Notes: a model not told the origin generated them from the sequence alone. A stretch of 49,791 nucleotides of DNA from Bacteroidales bacterium (GCA_017994175.1 JAGOLH010000006.1:1-49791); one strand, 5' to 3'. Shown: positions 32,302-41,790, counted from the first letter of the stretch. A program made the numbers and translations.

Positions 32302-33222
32302 TTAAACACTTACTAATAAGTTAATATCAGCAGTTGTGTTGTTAGTTATTAAAAGTTCAGTTAGTTTTCCTCGTTTCTCTGCATTTGCATTCACCATTCT
32401 TGTTGCAAAAACTCTTTTGATGCTAAATTGCTCGTATAAATCATCAAAAAAATCATCGGTAGGATTTTTACCTTTTACATCAGAATTACTTAAAATAAAA
32501 TCATGACCGAGTAGATGAATTCTTTTACAAAAATTTCCTAATCGAATTTGCTCATTGTCATTGAAATCTTCTTTTGCATAAGAATTAAAACTTGAAGTTT
32601 CACTTAAGGGTTTATATGGTGGATCAAAATAAAAGAAACAATTATTAGTAGCATATTTCAATGTTTGCTCAAAATCGCCTGTCAATATTTCAACCTTCTG
32701 AAGAATTTCACTATCTGCAAAAATGGTTTGTTTATCACAAATCTTAGGGTTGGCATATCGGCCAAAAGGTACATTAAAAAGTCCTTTACTGTTTACACGA
32801 TATAAGCCATTAAAGCATGTACGGTTCAAATAAATAAACAATGCCGTATTTTCGACTGCGTCAAGTGATTTTGTATTGAATCTTTCTCTTGAGTTTAAAT
32901 AGTATTCTTTTCGTTTTTCTTCATTCAGAGACAAATATTCATCTTGAATCGTTTGAAGATATTTTACTAATTCATACGGTGATTTCTTAATTGTTTTATA
33001 GGCCGTTGTTAAATCAGGATTTATGTCATTAATCACAGCTTTTGTAATATTCGGGAATTGTTGTAAAATCCAAAACAAAACAGCGCCTCCACCAACAAAC
33101 GGCTCTACATAAGTAAGATTTTTATTTTCAGCAAAATTGACAGGCAAAGCCTTTTCGATGCTTTCAATCAGCTGGGTCTTGCCTCCTACCCATTTTATGA
33201 ATGGTTTTGCTTTCAAGGTCAT
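32302..33222 (-). CDS. Dam-like N6-adenine DNA methyltransferase (alpha class)
   Basis: A 306-residue methylase of the Dam/DpnM family. Seen: KPFIKWVGGKTQLI near the N-terminus (motif X and entry to the SAM site), VEPFVGGGAVLFWI (motif I), LNRTCFNGLYRVNSKGLFNVPFG (family-specific stretch), and FFYFDPPYKPL (motif IV DPPY). The order I-IV with a target domain between is the alpha class. Enzymes of this family mostly methylate GATC. The frame continues upstream to 33297; the ATG at 33222 begins the conserved N-terminus. It is first gene of the operon. Confidence 0.88.
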   Translation of the reverse strand: MTLKAKPFIKWVGGKTQLIESIEKALPVNFAENKNLTYVEPFVGGGAVLFWILQQFPNITKAVINDINPDLTTAYKTIKKSPYELVKYLQTIQDEYLSLNEEKRKEYYLNSRERFNTKSLDAVENTALFIYLNRTCFNGLYRVNSKGLFNVPFGRYANPKICDKQTIFADSEILQKVEILTGDFEQTLKYATNNCFFYFDPPYKPLSETSSFNSYAKEDFNDNEQIRLGNFCKRIHLLGHDFILSNSDVKGKNPTDDFFDDLYEQFSIKRVFATRMVNANAEKRGKLTELLITNNTTADINLLVSV

Positions 33223-33407
33223 ATTTATTTTCTTCGAAAATAGTGGTTTTTCAAGTATCCTCAAACAAAGTTTTGATTTTTTATAAAAATTTTGCACCTA
33301 ATGTTGTTGGGATTAAGGTTGTTATTTCACCGTTCTGTCTTTCGCACAACAACCCCGTTTTGCAGCGATATTACCGCCATGGTTAAAACGCATCAACGCA
33401 CTTATTC

Positions 33408-33950
33408 TTATTGCAAAGCCATTTGTAAAAGAGTATTCGTTGTTTTCCAATTTCTTGTGGTTGCATGCAGGTTCAGTTTTGTTTCGAAAAAACCGGTGGT
33501 CAATTTTGTATTGCCATATCCGTCATGGCAGTACAGGTACACAGCATTGCCGGCAAAAAACACCTCTTCGTTGCGCAGTTTCTTTGCTTCAATTGTTGGG
33601 ATATCAATGTTGTGCGGGTAAGACGACAGAAAAGTAATGTACAAGGAATTTTCGTTCGTATCGCCATGTTCTAAAAACGGGTTGCTGTCGACGATATGTT
33701 GTAATTGATCAATGGTAAGAACGATTACAGGTACATCAACGCCAAAGTCCTTTTTAATTTGCTGTGTTATTTTCTGTGCAAGTTCCTCAGCCTGTGCATC
33801 ATTCGCGGTAAAAACAACATTTCCGCTTTGCACATAGGTTCTCACACTACCAAAGCCCAAATTCCCGTACGACTTCCGTAACGCGTCCATCGTGATACGG
33901 TTTTTCCCGTTTACATTAATTCCTCTGAGTAATGAAATGTATGTCGTCAT
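33408..33950 (-). CDS. DUF1697 domain protein
   Basis: A 180-residue cytoplasmic protein. MTTYISLLRGINVNGKNRI at the start, then GNLGFGSVRTYVQSGNVVF, DVPVIVLTIDQL, and KLRNEEVFFAGNAVYLYCHDGYGNTKL are the standard DUF1697 landmarks. The family is widespread and of unknown role. The ATG at 33950 fits family N-termini; another lies two codons upstream. It ends 185 bases before the start of the restriction-modification operon. Confidence 0.85.
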   Translation of the reverse strand: MTTYISLLRGINVNGKNRITMDALRKSYGNLGFGSVRTYVQSGNVVFTANDAQAEELAQKITQQIKKDFGVDVPVIVLTIDQLQHIVDSNPFLEHGDTNENSLYITFLSSYPHNIDIPTIEAKKLRNEEVFFAGNAVYLYCHDGYGNTKLTTGFFETKLNLHATTRNWKTTNTLLQMALQ

Positions 33951-33968
33951 TCGCATTCTGGTTGATTG

Positions 33969-34499
33969 CTATTGATTTTTAAGTGGATGGTACCGGCAAC
34001 AGCAGTTTAATTCACATGGCTTTTCATACGCTATTTTATATGGTTTATCAAAATTTTCGTTAAGCGATTTTAGTCTGCACGCATTCACATAATAATACTG
34101 AGTATGCCTATTCCACAATTTTTCGTTGCAATCATTCAGCTTGTGTTTGTTTCTGCTAAGAAAAGCAATCGTTCCATTATAGTATAATCGCCACTCCCGA
34201 TCGAAGATTTTATCAAAGAAACCTGTCGATTTCTTCATGTATTCAATCGCCTCAGCGTATTCATTATTGAAAGCATACAGTTGCCCTACATGCCAATAAT
34301 TTCTACGGTCGGCTTTATGGTTGTCTTTTTGAATACTGTCCAACAAAACTTCAATGGCTTCATTATATCTTCCGCTGTCAGCCAATTGCCTCCAATAGGC
34401 TGTGGCTTCTTTGTTGCATCCGGCGTTACTATCGCTTGTTTGAGCGAAACAGGCAGCGAAAGAAGTGCAAATTAATACAAAGTAAAAAAGCAGTTTCAT
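33969..34499 (-). CDS. Small secreted TPR-like protein
   Basis: A 176-residue protein with a signal peptide ending FAACFAQ. Helical pairs at ATAYWRQLADSGRYNEAIEVLLDSI and YWHVGQLYAFNNEYAEAIEYMKKS fit tetratricopeptide repeats. The C-terminus is unusual for its cysteines (CELNCCCRYHPL). It is on the same strand as the beta-lactamase gene, 19 bases after its stop. No function can be assigned; the TPR units suggest protein binding in the periplasm. Confidence 0.6.
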   Translation of the reverse strand: MKLLFYFVLICTSFAACFAQTSDSNAGCNKEATAYWRQLADSGRYNEAIEVLLDSIQKDNHKADRRNYWHVGQLYAFNNEYAEAIEYMKKSTGFFDKIFDREWRLYYNGTIAFLSRNKHKLNDCNEKLWNRHTQYYYVNACRLKSLNENFDKPYKIAYEKPCELNCCCRYHPLKNQ

Positions 34500-34518
34500 A
34501 TTGCATCAGATTTCATTC

Positions 34519-35325
34519 TCATTGGCTTAATAGTTTCAGATCGCAAAGGATTAAATATACAATATCGGTTGGTGCATTTGCAAAGTCCTTGTTGTTTTCG
34601 TCAGCCGATTGAATACAGTTAGCGAAATAGTACACGTTGTCTTTTGTTTCGATATAACCGACATACCAACCAATATCTTTATTGTCATCACTCCCCCAGC
34701 CTGTTTTTGCCCTTACCACATAACCCAGGGTGTCTTTTGCAATCATTACATTTTTTATTATATCCATTGAGCGCTTAGAAAAAGGGAGTTGGTTGTTGTG
34801 AAGTCGTTGTAAAAAATCAATTTGCTGTTGTGGTGAAATTCTAAGCCCGCCAGTAAGCCAAAACTTGTCGATGCCACCCGAAGTATCAGCATTACCATAG
34901 CTTGCTTTGTCGAGCCAATATTTCATTTGCTTGCCGCCAACCCGCCTTGCAAGTTCCTGATAATACCAAACTGTCGAGTTTTTGAAAGCGGTTTTAAAAT
35001 TCTGGTCGGTGTTCCAGCAAGTGTTTTGTCTGATTACGCTGTCCCAGGGAATTACAAAATTCTCATCTGTAATAACACCTGTTTCAAGCCCGATGAGAGA
35101 ATTACAAATCTTAAAAGTCGAGGCTGGTGAAAATCTTTGGTTGCATTGGTCTTGGTTGTAGAAAACATACATATCTTTTTGAGGGTCGTAAAGCACGAAT
35201 GAACCCTCAACATGAAATCTGTCGTAATACTTTTTGAAGTCATCACGAATTTCAGTCACATGTTTTTGTTTACAAGCCGATACTGCAACAACAGAAAAAA
35301 TCAACAATAACAGGGAATGTTTCAC
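34519..35325 (-). CDS. bla: Class D (OXA-type) beta-lactamase lipoprotein
   Basis: A 268-residue serine beta-lactamase that would hydrolyse penicillin-type antibiotics. All class D motifs are present: Ser69-Thr-Phe-Lys72, Ser117-Thr-Val119, Tyr143-Gly-Asn145, FWLTGGLRISP, and Lys207-Thr-Gly209. The N-terminus is a lipoprotein signal (VVAVSAC, lipid Cys18), so the enzyme is likely membrane-anchored rather than free in the periplasm. Length is standard. It is next to the DUF1697 and TPR genes, with no transposon or integron parts seen, so it looks like a resident chromosomal gene. Spectrum cannot be judged from sequence. Confidence 0.92.
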   Translation of the reverse strand: MKHSLLLLIFSVVAVSACKQKHVTEIRDDFKKYYDRFHVEGSFVLYDPQKDMYVFYNQDQCNQRFSPASTFKICNSLIGLETGVITDENFVIPWDSVIRQNTCWNTDQNFKTAFKNSTVWYYQELARRVGGKQMKYWLDKASYGNADTSGGIDKFWLTGGLRISPQQQIDFLQRLHNNQLPFSKRSMDIIKNVMIAKDTLGYVVRAKTGWGSDDNKDIGWYVGYIETKDNVYYFANCIQSADENNKDFANAPTDIVYLILCDLKLLSQ

Positions 35326-35590
35326 AATGGTAATATTATTACTGCTAATGTAAACAGATAGATTCGAAATTCAAATTATTTGAGTTTTTTTAATCTGTGA
35401 CTTAAAGTTATTCTGATACATCGGAGAAGTCTTTGAGGGTATCTAATGGAAAAAACCAACTCATTAGAGAATTTTGTATAAAATTTATTTCACATTCATT
35501 CATTATTATGGATTGCAAATTATTTAATTTTTATTCTGACAGACAATTTCTAAATTGCGAAGTATTACAATAGCATTTTAACATTTATTT

Positions 35591-38500
35591 ATGCCCGGAT
35601 TAAAAGTATTGAGTTTTTGTGTGTGCCTTATTATGTTGGTTCTTACACAAGTAGAAAGCTCTTTTTGCCAGATTGTGATAAACGAGGGATCGAACCGCAA
35701 CTATAGCACAATTTCTGACGAAGACAATGAGTATCCCGACTGGATTGAAATTTTTAACTCAGGCGATGAGGAAGTGAGTCTGAACGATTGGGCACTGAGC
35801 GACAATCCGGCGAATCCTCATAAGTGGGTTTTCCCTAATATTTCACTTGAGCCAGGTGCATTTAAGGTAATATTTTGTAGTAGTAAAAACAGACGTCCGG
35901 TAACAGCATTTGTAAATGTTGCCTATATTCAAGATTTTGCAGCAACAGCCTCGCAATGGAATACCCATCAACTTACCGAAGCCTTTTACTGGGACGGAGT
36001 ATCAAATTTGCTGATCAATATTTGCTCATACCGTTCAACCGGGTACACTACAAACTCTGTTTTCAACCAGACTGCAACCGATTATTACTCTACCCTCTAT
36101 AATTTTCAGGACGATAGCGATGATATATGCTATACAAAATATGGAACCAGAGTAAAGCAACGCCCGAATATACAATTGAACGGAGTTACCATTGGTAATG
36201 GCACAATAACCAATTCTCCTTACGACTACCCGGCGCCTTATGGTAACTGGTACTGGTCGTCGCGCCATCAGATACTGATTACTGCCGACGACCTTATTGC
36301 CGCCGGACTTACTGAAGGAATGATTACCAGTATTGCGTTTGATGTTGTTTCGACCGATCCCAATACCGTGTACGACTATCTTGATTTTTCGTTTAAACTT
36401 ATTACAGAGAGCGAACTTACCTCAGAATTTTCACCAGTCGATCTACACCTCACCTTACATACGAATTTTTCGGTTTCAGGCGAAGGTGAAACTGTTACGC
36501 TTTACAACCCTGAACAATTAGAAGTTAGTTCCCTGAATGTACATTGCACAGGAATTGATCATAGCACAGGTTCGTTTCCTGATGCTTCCGGAAACAATCA
36601 CATCTTTGCTACACCAACTCCCGGTGAATCAAATAATAGCAGTGTATACTTCGATTCCTACCTCCTGCCACCACAATTCTCGGTAGCATCAGGTTTATTT
36701 GACTTACAAGTGGTGGTTTCAATAACCAATCCAAATCCTCAGGAATCAGTTATCCGGTACACAACCAACGGCGATAATCCCGGACCGGAATCCCCGATTT
36801 ACGAAGGAACCCCTGTTGTTTTCTATTTTTCGGGAGTTTTAAAAGCCTGCGCATTTTCCGATGACATGCTGCCAAGTACCTCCACCACAGCATCCTATTT
36901 AATCGGTATCAATCACACTACTCCGGTAATATCTGTTGTTACCCAAAACTCTAATTTATATGGAGATAATGGGATTTTTGACAATTGGTGGACCGATTGG
37001 GAAAAATCGGCCTATGTAGAATATTTCGATACTGCTAACAATTTGGTTTTCTCGCAACCATCAGCGATACAGATCGACGGGGGTTGGGGAGGCAGCAGGT
37101 CGTATCCGCAACATTCGTTCAGGGTTGAACTTGACCATTCGGTGCTTGGTCAGGCCCCTGTCGAATACAAATTAATTCCGGACCGGCCACAACGCATAAA
37201 ATACAGTAAGTTTTATCTGCGCAACGGAAGCAATCAGTTTCTTACCTTGCCATACAAAGATGCTTTTCAGGTTACATCGCTGGGCGAAGGAACGCTGAAT
37301 CATTATTCAGCAATGGAACCTGTATCGGTTTATATCAACGGACAGTACTTTGGCCTCTACGAATTAAGAGAGAAAATTGATGAAGAATATTTCGAGGTAT
37401 ATGATGATGCCGACGAAGATTCTCTCGACATTCTCACACTGAGTGCGTGGTACAGTGGTGTACTCAGGGCAACAGCCGGCTCTGTTGAAAACTTCTGGGA
37501 TAGCTACGAAGCATTTCTCACTCTCGATCCTGCGCAGGAAAATTTTGTTGAATCGGCCGACCACTATTTCGACATGAATTCTTATGCAGACTATATCATT
37601 GCCGAAGCCTATACTCAAAACACCGACTGGCCACAAAACAATATTAAGATGTACAGATCCGAAAAAACCGATTATAGATTTCGGTTCTGCCTTATTGACC
37701 TTGAATTATCGATGCAACCAAGTGGATGGAGCTCAACCAGCGACAATCCCATTGATTTCCTCTTTAGTCGCGATCCAAACATCCCTTACATTAATATTTG
37801 GCTGCGAAGCATCCAGAATGAACAGTTTAAAAACTATTTCATCAATCGCTTTGCCGATGTAATGAACACGACCTATCTTACTGATAAGGTACTTGAAAAA
37901 GAGCAGGAGATGTTTTCGAAGATGGCCGCCGAAATGCCTAAAGAATTTGCGCGGTGGGGAGATCCGGGTAATGTTGCGGGTCAGATGGCAACTTTTGTCG
38001 GGAATCATAATATTCTCAGGTCGGAATATCAATCAAGAACTATGTTTGTAAGAGAATATATCACAACCGGTTTTGACCTTATAAAGCAGGTTGATGTGGG
38101 TTTGGATGTAATTCCCGAAAACGCTGGCCATATAAAAATCAGTACAATAATTCCCGACTCACTGCCATGGTCAGGGGTATATTTCGATGGAAATCCGGTA
38201 CGTCTGATTGCCATTCCCGAAAACGGCTATGAGTTCCTCTATTGGCAGCCGAACGATGTGCTTACCGAACAAAACCCGGAAGATAGCATTACCCTGAATA
38301 TTTCGCAAAGCACAGAATTTATTGCTGTATTTGCGCAAACCGAAACTCAGGGAGAAATAACAATATCCGAAATTAACTACCATTCCGACAGCACACGCGA
38401 TGCAGGCGACTGGGTGGAACTACTCAATTTTGGTGATGGGCAAATTGACATTTCTAACTGGAAATTTACCGACAGCACACTGTTTCATGAATTTGTTTTC

Positions 38501-39586
38501 CCTGAAGGCACCGTTCTTCAACCGGGCGAAAGGTTGGTACTTTCTTCCGATCCCGAATTGTTTATTGAACAGCATGGTAGCATCGATAATTTTTATGAAA
38601 TTGAATTTGGCTTCAGTAATTCCGGCGAACCCTTGACATTGATTGATGATAACGGTTTTACGTACCTGTCGGTACATTACACCGATAGTTTGCCCTGGCA
38701 GGAGGCAGCTGATGGTCACGGACGCACGCTAGAACTGCGCAACGACACGCTTAATCCGGCTATCGCCGCAAATTGGTTTGCAGGTTGCATGGGCGGTTCC
38801 CCCGGGCAAGCCTATGTTGCATGTACCGAAGATATTATTTTCAATGAAATAAACTATAATTCAGATGGCGATGCCGATGCAGGCGACTGGGTTGAATTGC
38901 ACAATACCGGCGATGAGGATATCGATATTTCGGGATGGATTTTTCGCGACAGCGACGATGCCCATAGCTTTGAAATACCTGAAGCTACTGTAATAAATGC
39001 AGGATCGTATCTGGTTATTTTTTCAGACCCAGAAAAATTCTCTGATAGATTTCCTGATGTAAGCAATAAAGCGGGTCCGTTTGACTTTGGTTTAAGTGGT
39101 TCGGGCGAAGTAATCAGGTTATACGGCAGCACAGGAAACATCTATCTTTCGGTTGTTTACAGTAATCTACCATCATGGCCACAGGGAGCTGCGGGAAATG
39201 GCTATACACTTGAGATTCTCGATGAAAGCGGCATTTTTTGCGATGGCGATAATTGGATTAATGGTTGTTTAGAGGGTTCGCCCGGGGTTGGTTTCGTTCC
39301 TCCATGTGGAAATTATATTCAGGAAAATACTTCATTAAAAACCATTTCTGTTTTGCCAAACCCGACAAATGGTAAATTCAGGCTAAATACATCAAATCTT
39401 AAACCGGGTAATTACATGTTTACTTGCGCTAATGCCACAGGAAGAATTATTTTCAGCAGAACAGAAACCATTACTGATGGTACGGCATTCCCGGAATTCA
39501 CACTCGAAGGATTACCGGAGGGAATTTATTTCATATTGGTAATTTCAGGAAACGAAAAGTACTCAGTAAAGATTGTAAAGCAATAA
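35591..39586 (+). CDS. CotH-kinase family protein with lamin-tail domains and T9SS signal
   Basis: A 1331-residue secreted protein. Order: signal peptide (ending SSFCQ); a lamin-tail domain starting INEGSNRNYSTI and DWIEIFNSGDEEVSLNDW, broken after about residue 105 by an insert of some 170 residues and resuming at LHTNFSVSGEGETVTLYNP; a chitobiase C-terminal-like strand domain (about 360-440, IRYTTNGDNPGPESPIYEG); a CotH-like kinase region (about 445-850; LYELREKIDEEYF and FRFCLIDLELSM); an InlB-like repeat; two more lamin-tail domains near 920 and 1080 (EINYHSD, EINYNSD); and a T9SS sorting domain (SVLPNPTNGKF, from about 1250). CotH proteins are atypical protein kinases; here it would act at the cell surface. 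Confidence 0.9.
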   Translation: MPGLKVLSFCVCLIMLVLTQVESSFCQIVINEGSNRNYSTISDEDNEYPDWIEIFNSGDEEVSLNDWALSDNPANPHKWVFPNISLEPGAFKVIFCSSKNRRPVTAFVNVAYIQDFAATASQWNTHQLTEAFYWDGVSNLLINICSYRSTGYTTNSVFNQTATDYYSTLYNFQDDSDDICYTKYGTRVKQRPNIQLNGVTIGNGTITNSPYDYPAPYGNWYWSSRHQILITADDLIAAGLTEGMITSIAFDVVSTDPNTVYDYLDFSFKLITESELTSEFSPVDLHLTLHTNFSVSGEGETVTLYNPEQLEVSSLNVHCTGIDHSTGSFPDASGNNHIFATPTPGESNNSSVYFDSYLLPPQFSVASGLFDLQVVVSITNPNPQESVIRYTTNGDNPGPESPIYEGTPVVFYFSGVLKACAFSDDMLPSTSTTASYLIGINHTTPVISVVTQNSNLYGDNGIFDNWWTDWEKSAYVEYFDTANNLVFSQPSAIQIDGGWGGSRSYPQHSFRVELDHSVLGQAPVEYKLIPDRPQRIKYSKFYLRNGSNQFLTLPYKDAFQVTSLGEGTLNHYSAMEPVSVYINGQYFGLYELREKIDEEYFEVYDDADEDSLDILTLSAWYSGVLRATAGSVENFWDSYEAFLTLDPAQENFVESADHYFDMNSYADYIIAEAYTQNTDWPQNNIKMYRSEKTDYRFRFCLIDLELSMQPSGWSSTSDNPIDFLFSRDPNIPYINIWLRSIQNEQFKNYFINRFADVMNTTYLTDKVLEKEQEMFSKMAAEMPKEFARWGDPGNVAGQMATFVGNHNILRSEYQSRTMFVREYITTGFDLIKQVDVGLDVIPENAGHIKISTIIPDSLPWSGVYFDGNPVRLIAIPENGYEFLYWQPNDVLTEQNPEDSITLNISQSTEFIAVFAQTETQGEITISEINYHSDSTRDAGDWVELLNFGDGQIDISNWKFTDSTLFHEFVFPEGTVLQPGERLVLSSDPELFIEQHGSIDNFYEIEFGFSNSGEPLTLIDDNGFTYLSVHYTDSLPWQEAADGHGRTLELRNDTLNPAIAANWFAGCMGGSPGQAYVACTEDIIFNEINYNSDGDADAGDWVELHNTGDEDIDISGWIFRDSDDAHSFEIPEATVINAGSYLVIFSDPEKFSDRFPDVSNKAGPFDFGLSGSGEVIRLYGSTGNIYLSVVYSNLPSWPQGAAGNGYTLEILDESGIFCDGDNWINGCLEGSPGVGFVPPCGNYIQENTSLKTISVLPNPTNGKFRLNTSNLKPGNYMFTCANATGRIIFSRTETITDGTAFPEFTLEGLPEGIYFILVISGNEKYSVKIVKQ

Positions 39587-39859
39587 GCTTGCGGCTATAT
39601 ATTTTAATGTTCAAATAAGTAATCTGAGTTTTACAAAAACTTCAATTATAATCTTTGTTTGTCAGCATTCATATTATTTGGAATAAAAAATCAGGTAAAA
39701 AACAAAAACCTATTTTGGGTAAATGGAAGAACTTCTCCAATAACTTTTGCATAAAATAATGCTTGTTTTACAATTCATCAATAATGTGAGCAGCAACCTT
39801 ATTTTTACAAGATAACAACAGTCCTCCTGATGTTTGTGCAAGACTAGTGTATTTGAATG

Positions 39860-39886
39860 TCTAATTTTGAATATTTCCAAATTAGA
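39860..39886. promoter_or_regulatory. Dyad upstream of the hox promoter (possible operator)
   Basis: TCTAATTT (39860-39867) and AAATTAGA (39879-39886) are perfect inverted copies 11 bases apart. They end 19 bases before the -33 element of the hox promoter, the position of a typical activator or repressor site. No adjoining regulator gene is present. Confidence 0.35.
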
Positions 39887-39905
39887 ATAATGTGTTATTA
39901 AAGCA

Positions 39906-39935
39906 TTGCTCATTTTTAGAATAATAATATATTTG
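39906..39935 (+). promoter_or_regulatory. Predicted Bacteroidota-type promoter of the hox operon
   Basis: TTG (39906-39908), a 19-base spacer and TATATTTG (39928-39935) match the Bacteroidota -33/-7 consensus without mismatch. Transcription would start near 39942, about 45 bases before the hoxF ATG. Confidence 0.65.
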
Positions 39936-39987
39936 GCACAATTTAATAATTAGTTAATTTTTTAACAAATAATAAAGCTTATACAGA

Positions 39988-41790
39988 ATGAATAGTCAAT
40001 TAGAAAAGATTATTAAGAAGTATAACTCAGACAAGAACAGGCTTATGGATATTCTATTGGATACCCAAGCTGAGTTTGGTTATATCTCGAAGGAAGCGAC
40101 ACAAAGTGTTGCTAAAATTCTCAACATGGCAGTTGTTGATGTTGAACAGACATTATCATTTTACCATTTTTTTACTCAGAAATCACGCGGGACTAACACT
40201 ATTTATCTTAATAATAGTGCTGTAGCCTGTATGATGGGTAGCGAAGAAGTAAAAAAAGCATTTGAGGAAGCCGCCGGATGCAAATTCGGAGAAAACAGTG
40301 CTGACGGAAAGATTGGTTTGTACAATACTGCTTGTATTGGTTTGAACGATCAGGAGCCTGCTGCTATAATCAACGGTAAGATGTTTACCAATCTCACACC
40401 TGCTGTAGCAAAACAAATTGTTACAGGTTTGAAAGAAGGTAAAAAAGTTACAGATTTGTATCACAAGAATTATGGTGATGGCAAAAATGCATCTGCTGAA
40501 ATTCTGTCAATGGTTAACAGTAACATTAAACGCAGAGGTCAGGTAATTTTAAGTGACTATACTGCAGGTGCTGCTCTTAAAACCAAGTTATCATCATTAC
40601 AACCAAAAGATGTAATTGATGAAGTAAAAAAATCAAACATCCGCGGACGCGGTGGAGCAGGTTTTCCAACAGGTTTGAAATGGGATTTCTGTTCAAAATC
40701 AACAGGTCCGAAGCGTTATGTTTTGTGTAATGCAGATGAAGGCGAACCGGGTACATTTAAAGATAGAGTTCTCTTGACAGAACGTCCGGAAATGTTAATC
40801 GAAGGGATGGCTATTGCAGCGTATGCTATTGGTTCAGACGAAGGTATTATATATTTGAGATGGGAGTACAAATATCTAGAAACATTTCTGGAGAAAGTCT
40901 TAGCAGATGCAAGGAAAGATAACAGACTTGGTCAGAATGTCGGTGGAATCAAAGGATTCAATTTCGACATAAGAATTCAGTTTGGTTCAGGTGCTTATAT
41001 TTGCGGCGAAGAAACTGCACTCATCGAATCAATGGAAGGTAAGAGAGGCGAACCAAGGGATAAACCTCCCTTCCCTGTAGATAAAGGTTATATGTGTTTA
41101 CCAACTATCATAAACAACGTAGAAACATTCTGCTCAGTTGTAAGAATAATTGAAAAAGGCAGCAGCTGGTACAAAAATATTGGTACAGCAGAATCATCAG
41201 GCACCAAATTATTAAGTATTTCTGGTGATTGCGCACAACCTGGCGTGTATGAAATTGAATGGGGAATGACTATTGCTGAAATGCTAGAAATGGTTGGAGC
41301 AAAAGATGTTCAGGCTGTTCAGGTAAGTGGTCCTTCAGGTGCAGTTATTGGACCTAAAGATTTTGGCAGAAAAATATGTTATAGCGACCTCGGCACAGGG
41401 GGTTCGATGATTGTTTTAAACAAAAATCGTGATCTTCTGAAAGAACTGGTACACAACTTCATGGATTTCTTTGTTGAAGAATCTTGTGGATCATGTACTA
41501 CCTGCCGTATCATTCCCAAATTAATGAAAGACAAGTTGGAAAAAATACTTGAAGGCAAAGGTGTAATGTCAGACATTTCGGATCTTGAAGCTTGGGCTAA
41601 ATTTCCAGTAGTTAGCCGTTGTGGTTTAGGTCAGACAGCCGGAAATCCAATTGCAAGCAGCATTAAGAATTTCAGAGAATTGTACGAAGCAAAAGTTCAG
41701 AAGGGCGTTGATTACGATATGGGATTTGATATGAGCAAAGCTGTTAAAAATTCTTGTGCATACGTTGGAAGAGTTCCAAACTCACATTAA
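39988..41790 (+). CDS. hoxF: NAD-reducing hydrogenase diaphorase subunit HoxF (with HoxE-like N-terminus)
   Basis: A 600-residue flavoprotein that exchanges electrons between NAD(H) and the FeS chain of a soluble group 3d hydrogenase. Residues 1-160 are NuoE/HoxE-like (LSFYHFF, TACIGLNDQEPA) and keep only Cys81 and Cys116 of the possible cluster ligands, a reduction also seen in soluble-hydrogenase HoxF proteins. The rest is NuoF-like: GRGGAGFPTGLKW (220-232) for FMN, ADEGEPGTFKDR, GAYICGEETALIESMEGKRG for NADH, and a [4Fe-4S] cluster of Cys500, Cys503, Cys506 and Cys545. Length matches HoxF of soluble hydrogenases. It is first in the operon. Confidence 0.93.
   Translation: MNSQLEKIIKKYNSDKNRLMDILLDTQAEFGYISKEATQSVAKILNMAVVDVEQTLSFYHFFTQKSRGTNTIYLNNSAVACMMGSEEVKKAFEEAAGCKFGENSADGKIGLYNTACIGLNDQEPAAIINGKMFTNLTPAVAKQIVTGLKEGKKVTDLYHKNYGDGKNASAEILSMVNSNIKRRGQVILSDYTAGAALKTKLSSLQPKDVIDEVKKSNIRGRGGAGFPTGLKWDFCSKSTGPKRYVLCNADEGEPGTFKDRVLLTERPEMLIEGMAIAAYAIGSDEGIIYLRWEYKYLETFLEKVLADARKDNRLGQNVGGIKGFNFDIRIQFGSGAYICGEETALIESMEGKRGEPRDKPPFPVDKGYMCLPTIINNVETFCSVVRIIEKGSSWYKNIGTAESSGTKLLSISGDCAQPGVYEIEWGMTIAEMLEMVGAKDVQAVQVSGPSGAVIGPKDFGRKICYSDLGTGGSMIVLNKNRDLLKELVHNFMDFFVEESCGSCTTCRIIPKLMKDKLEKILEGKGVMSDISDLEAWAKFPVVSRCGLGQTAGNPIASSIKNFRELYEAKVQKGVDYDMGFDMSKAVKNSCAYVGRVPNSH

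Larger units (their letters stand above)
39587..39987. other. Intergenic region before the hox operon
   Basis: 401 bases without a credible gene. It contains the predicted hox promoter (39906-39935), a perfect 8-bp dyad (39860-39886) just before it, and otherwise AT-rich sequence. A second TAnnTTTG (39862-39869) lies inside the dyad's left arm but lacks a partner TTG at normal spacing. Confidence 0.6.

Noticed and set aside
30605..33222. Firm MboI/DpnII (GATC) assignment
   Set aside because: Gene order and the Dam-like methylase suggest it, but the nuclease sequence does not show it; the site is left open.
39988..40467. Degenerate [2Fe-2S] site in the HoxF N-terminus as a novelty
   Set aside because: Soluble-hydrogenase HoxF proteins commonly carry a HoxE-like N-terminal domain with reduced cysteines, so this is a family trait rather than decay.
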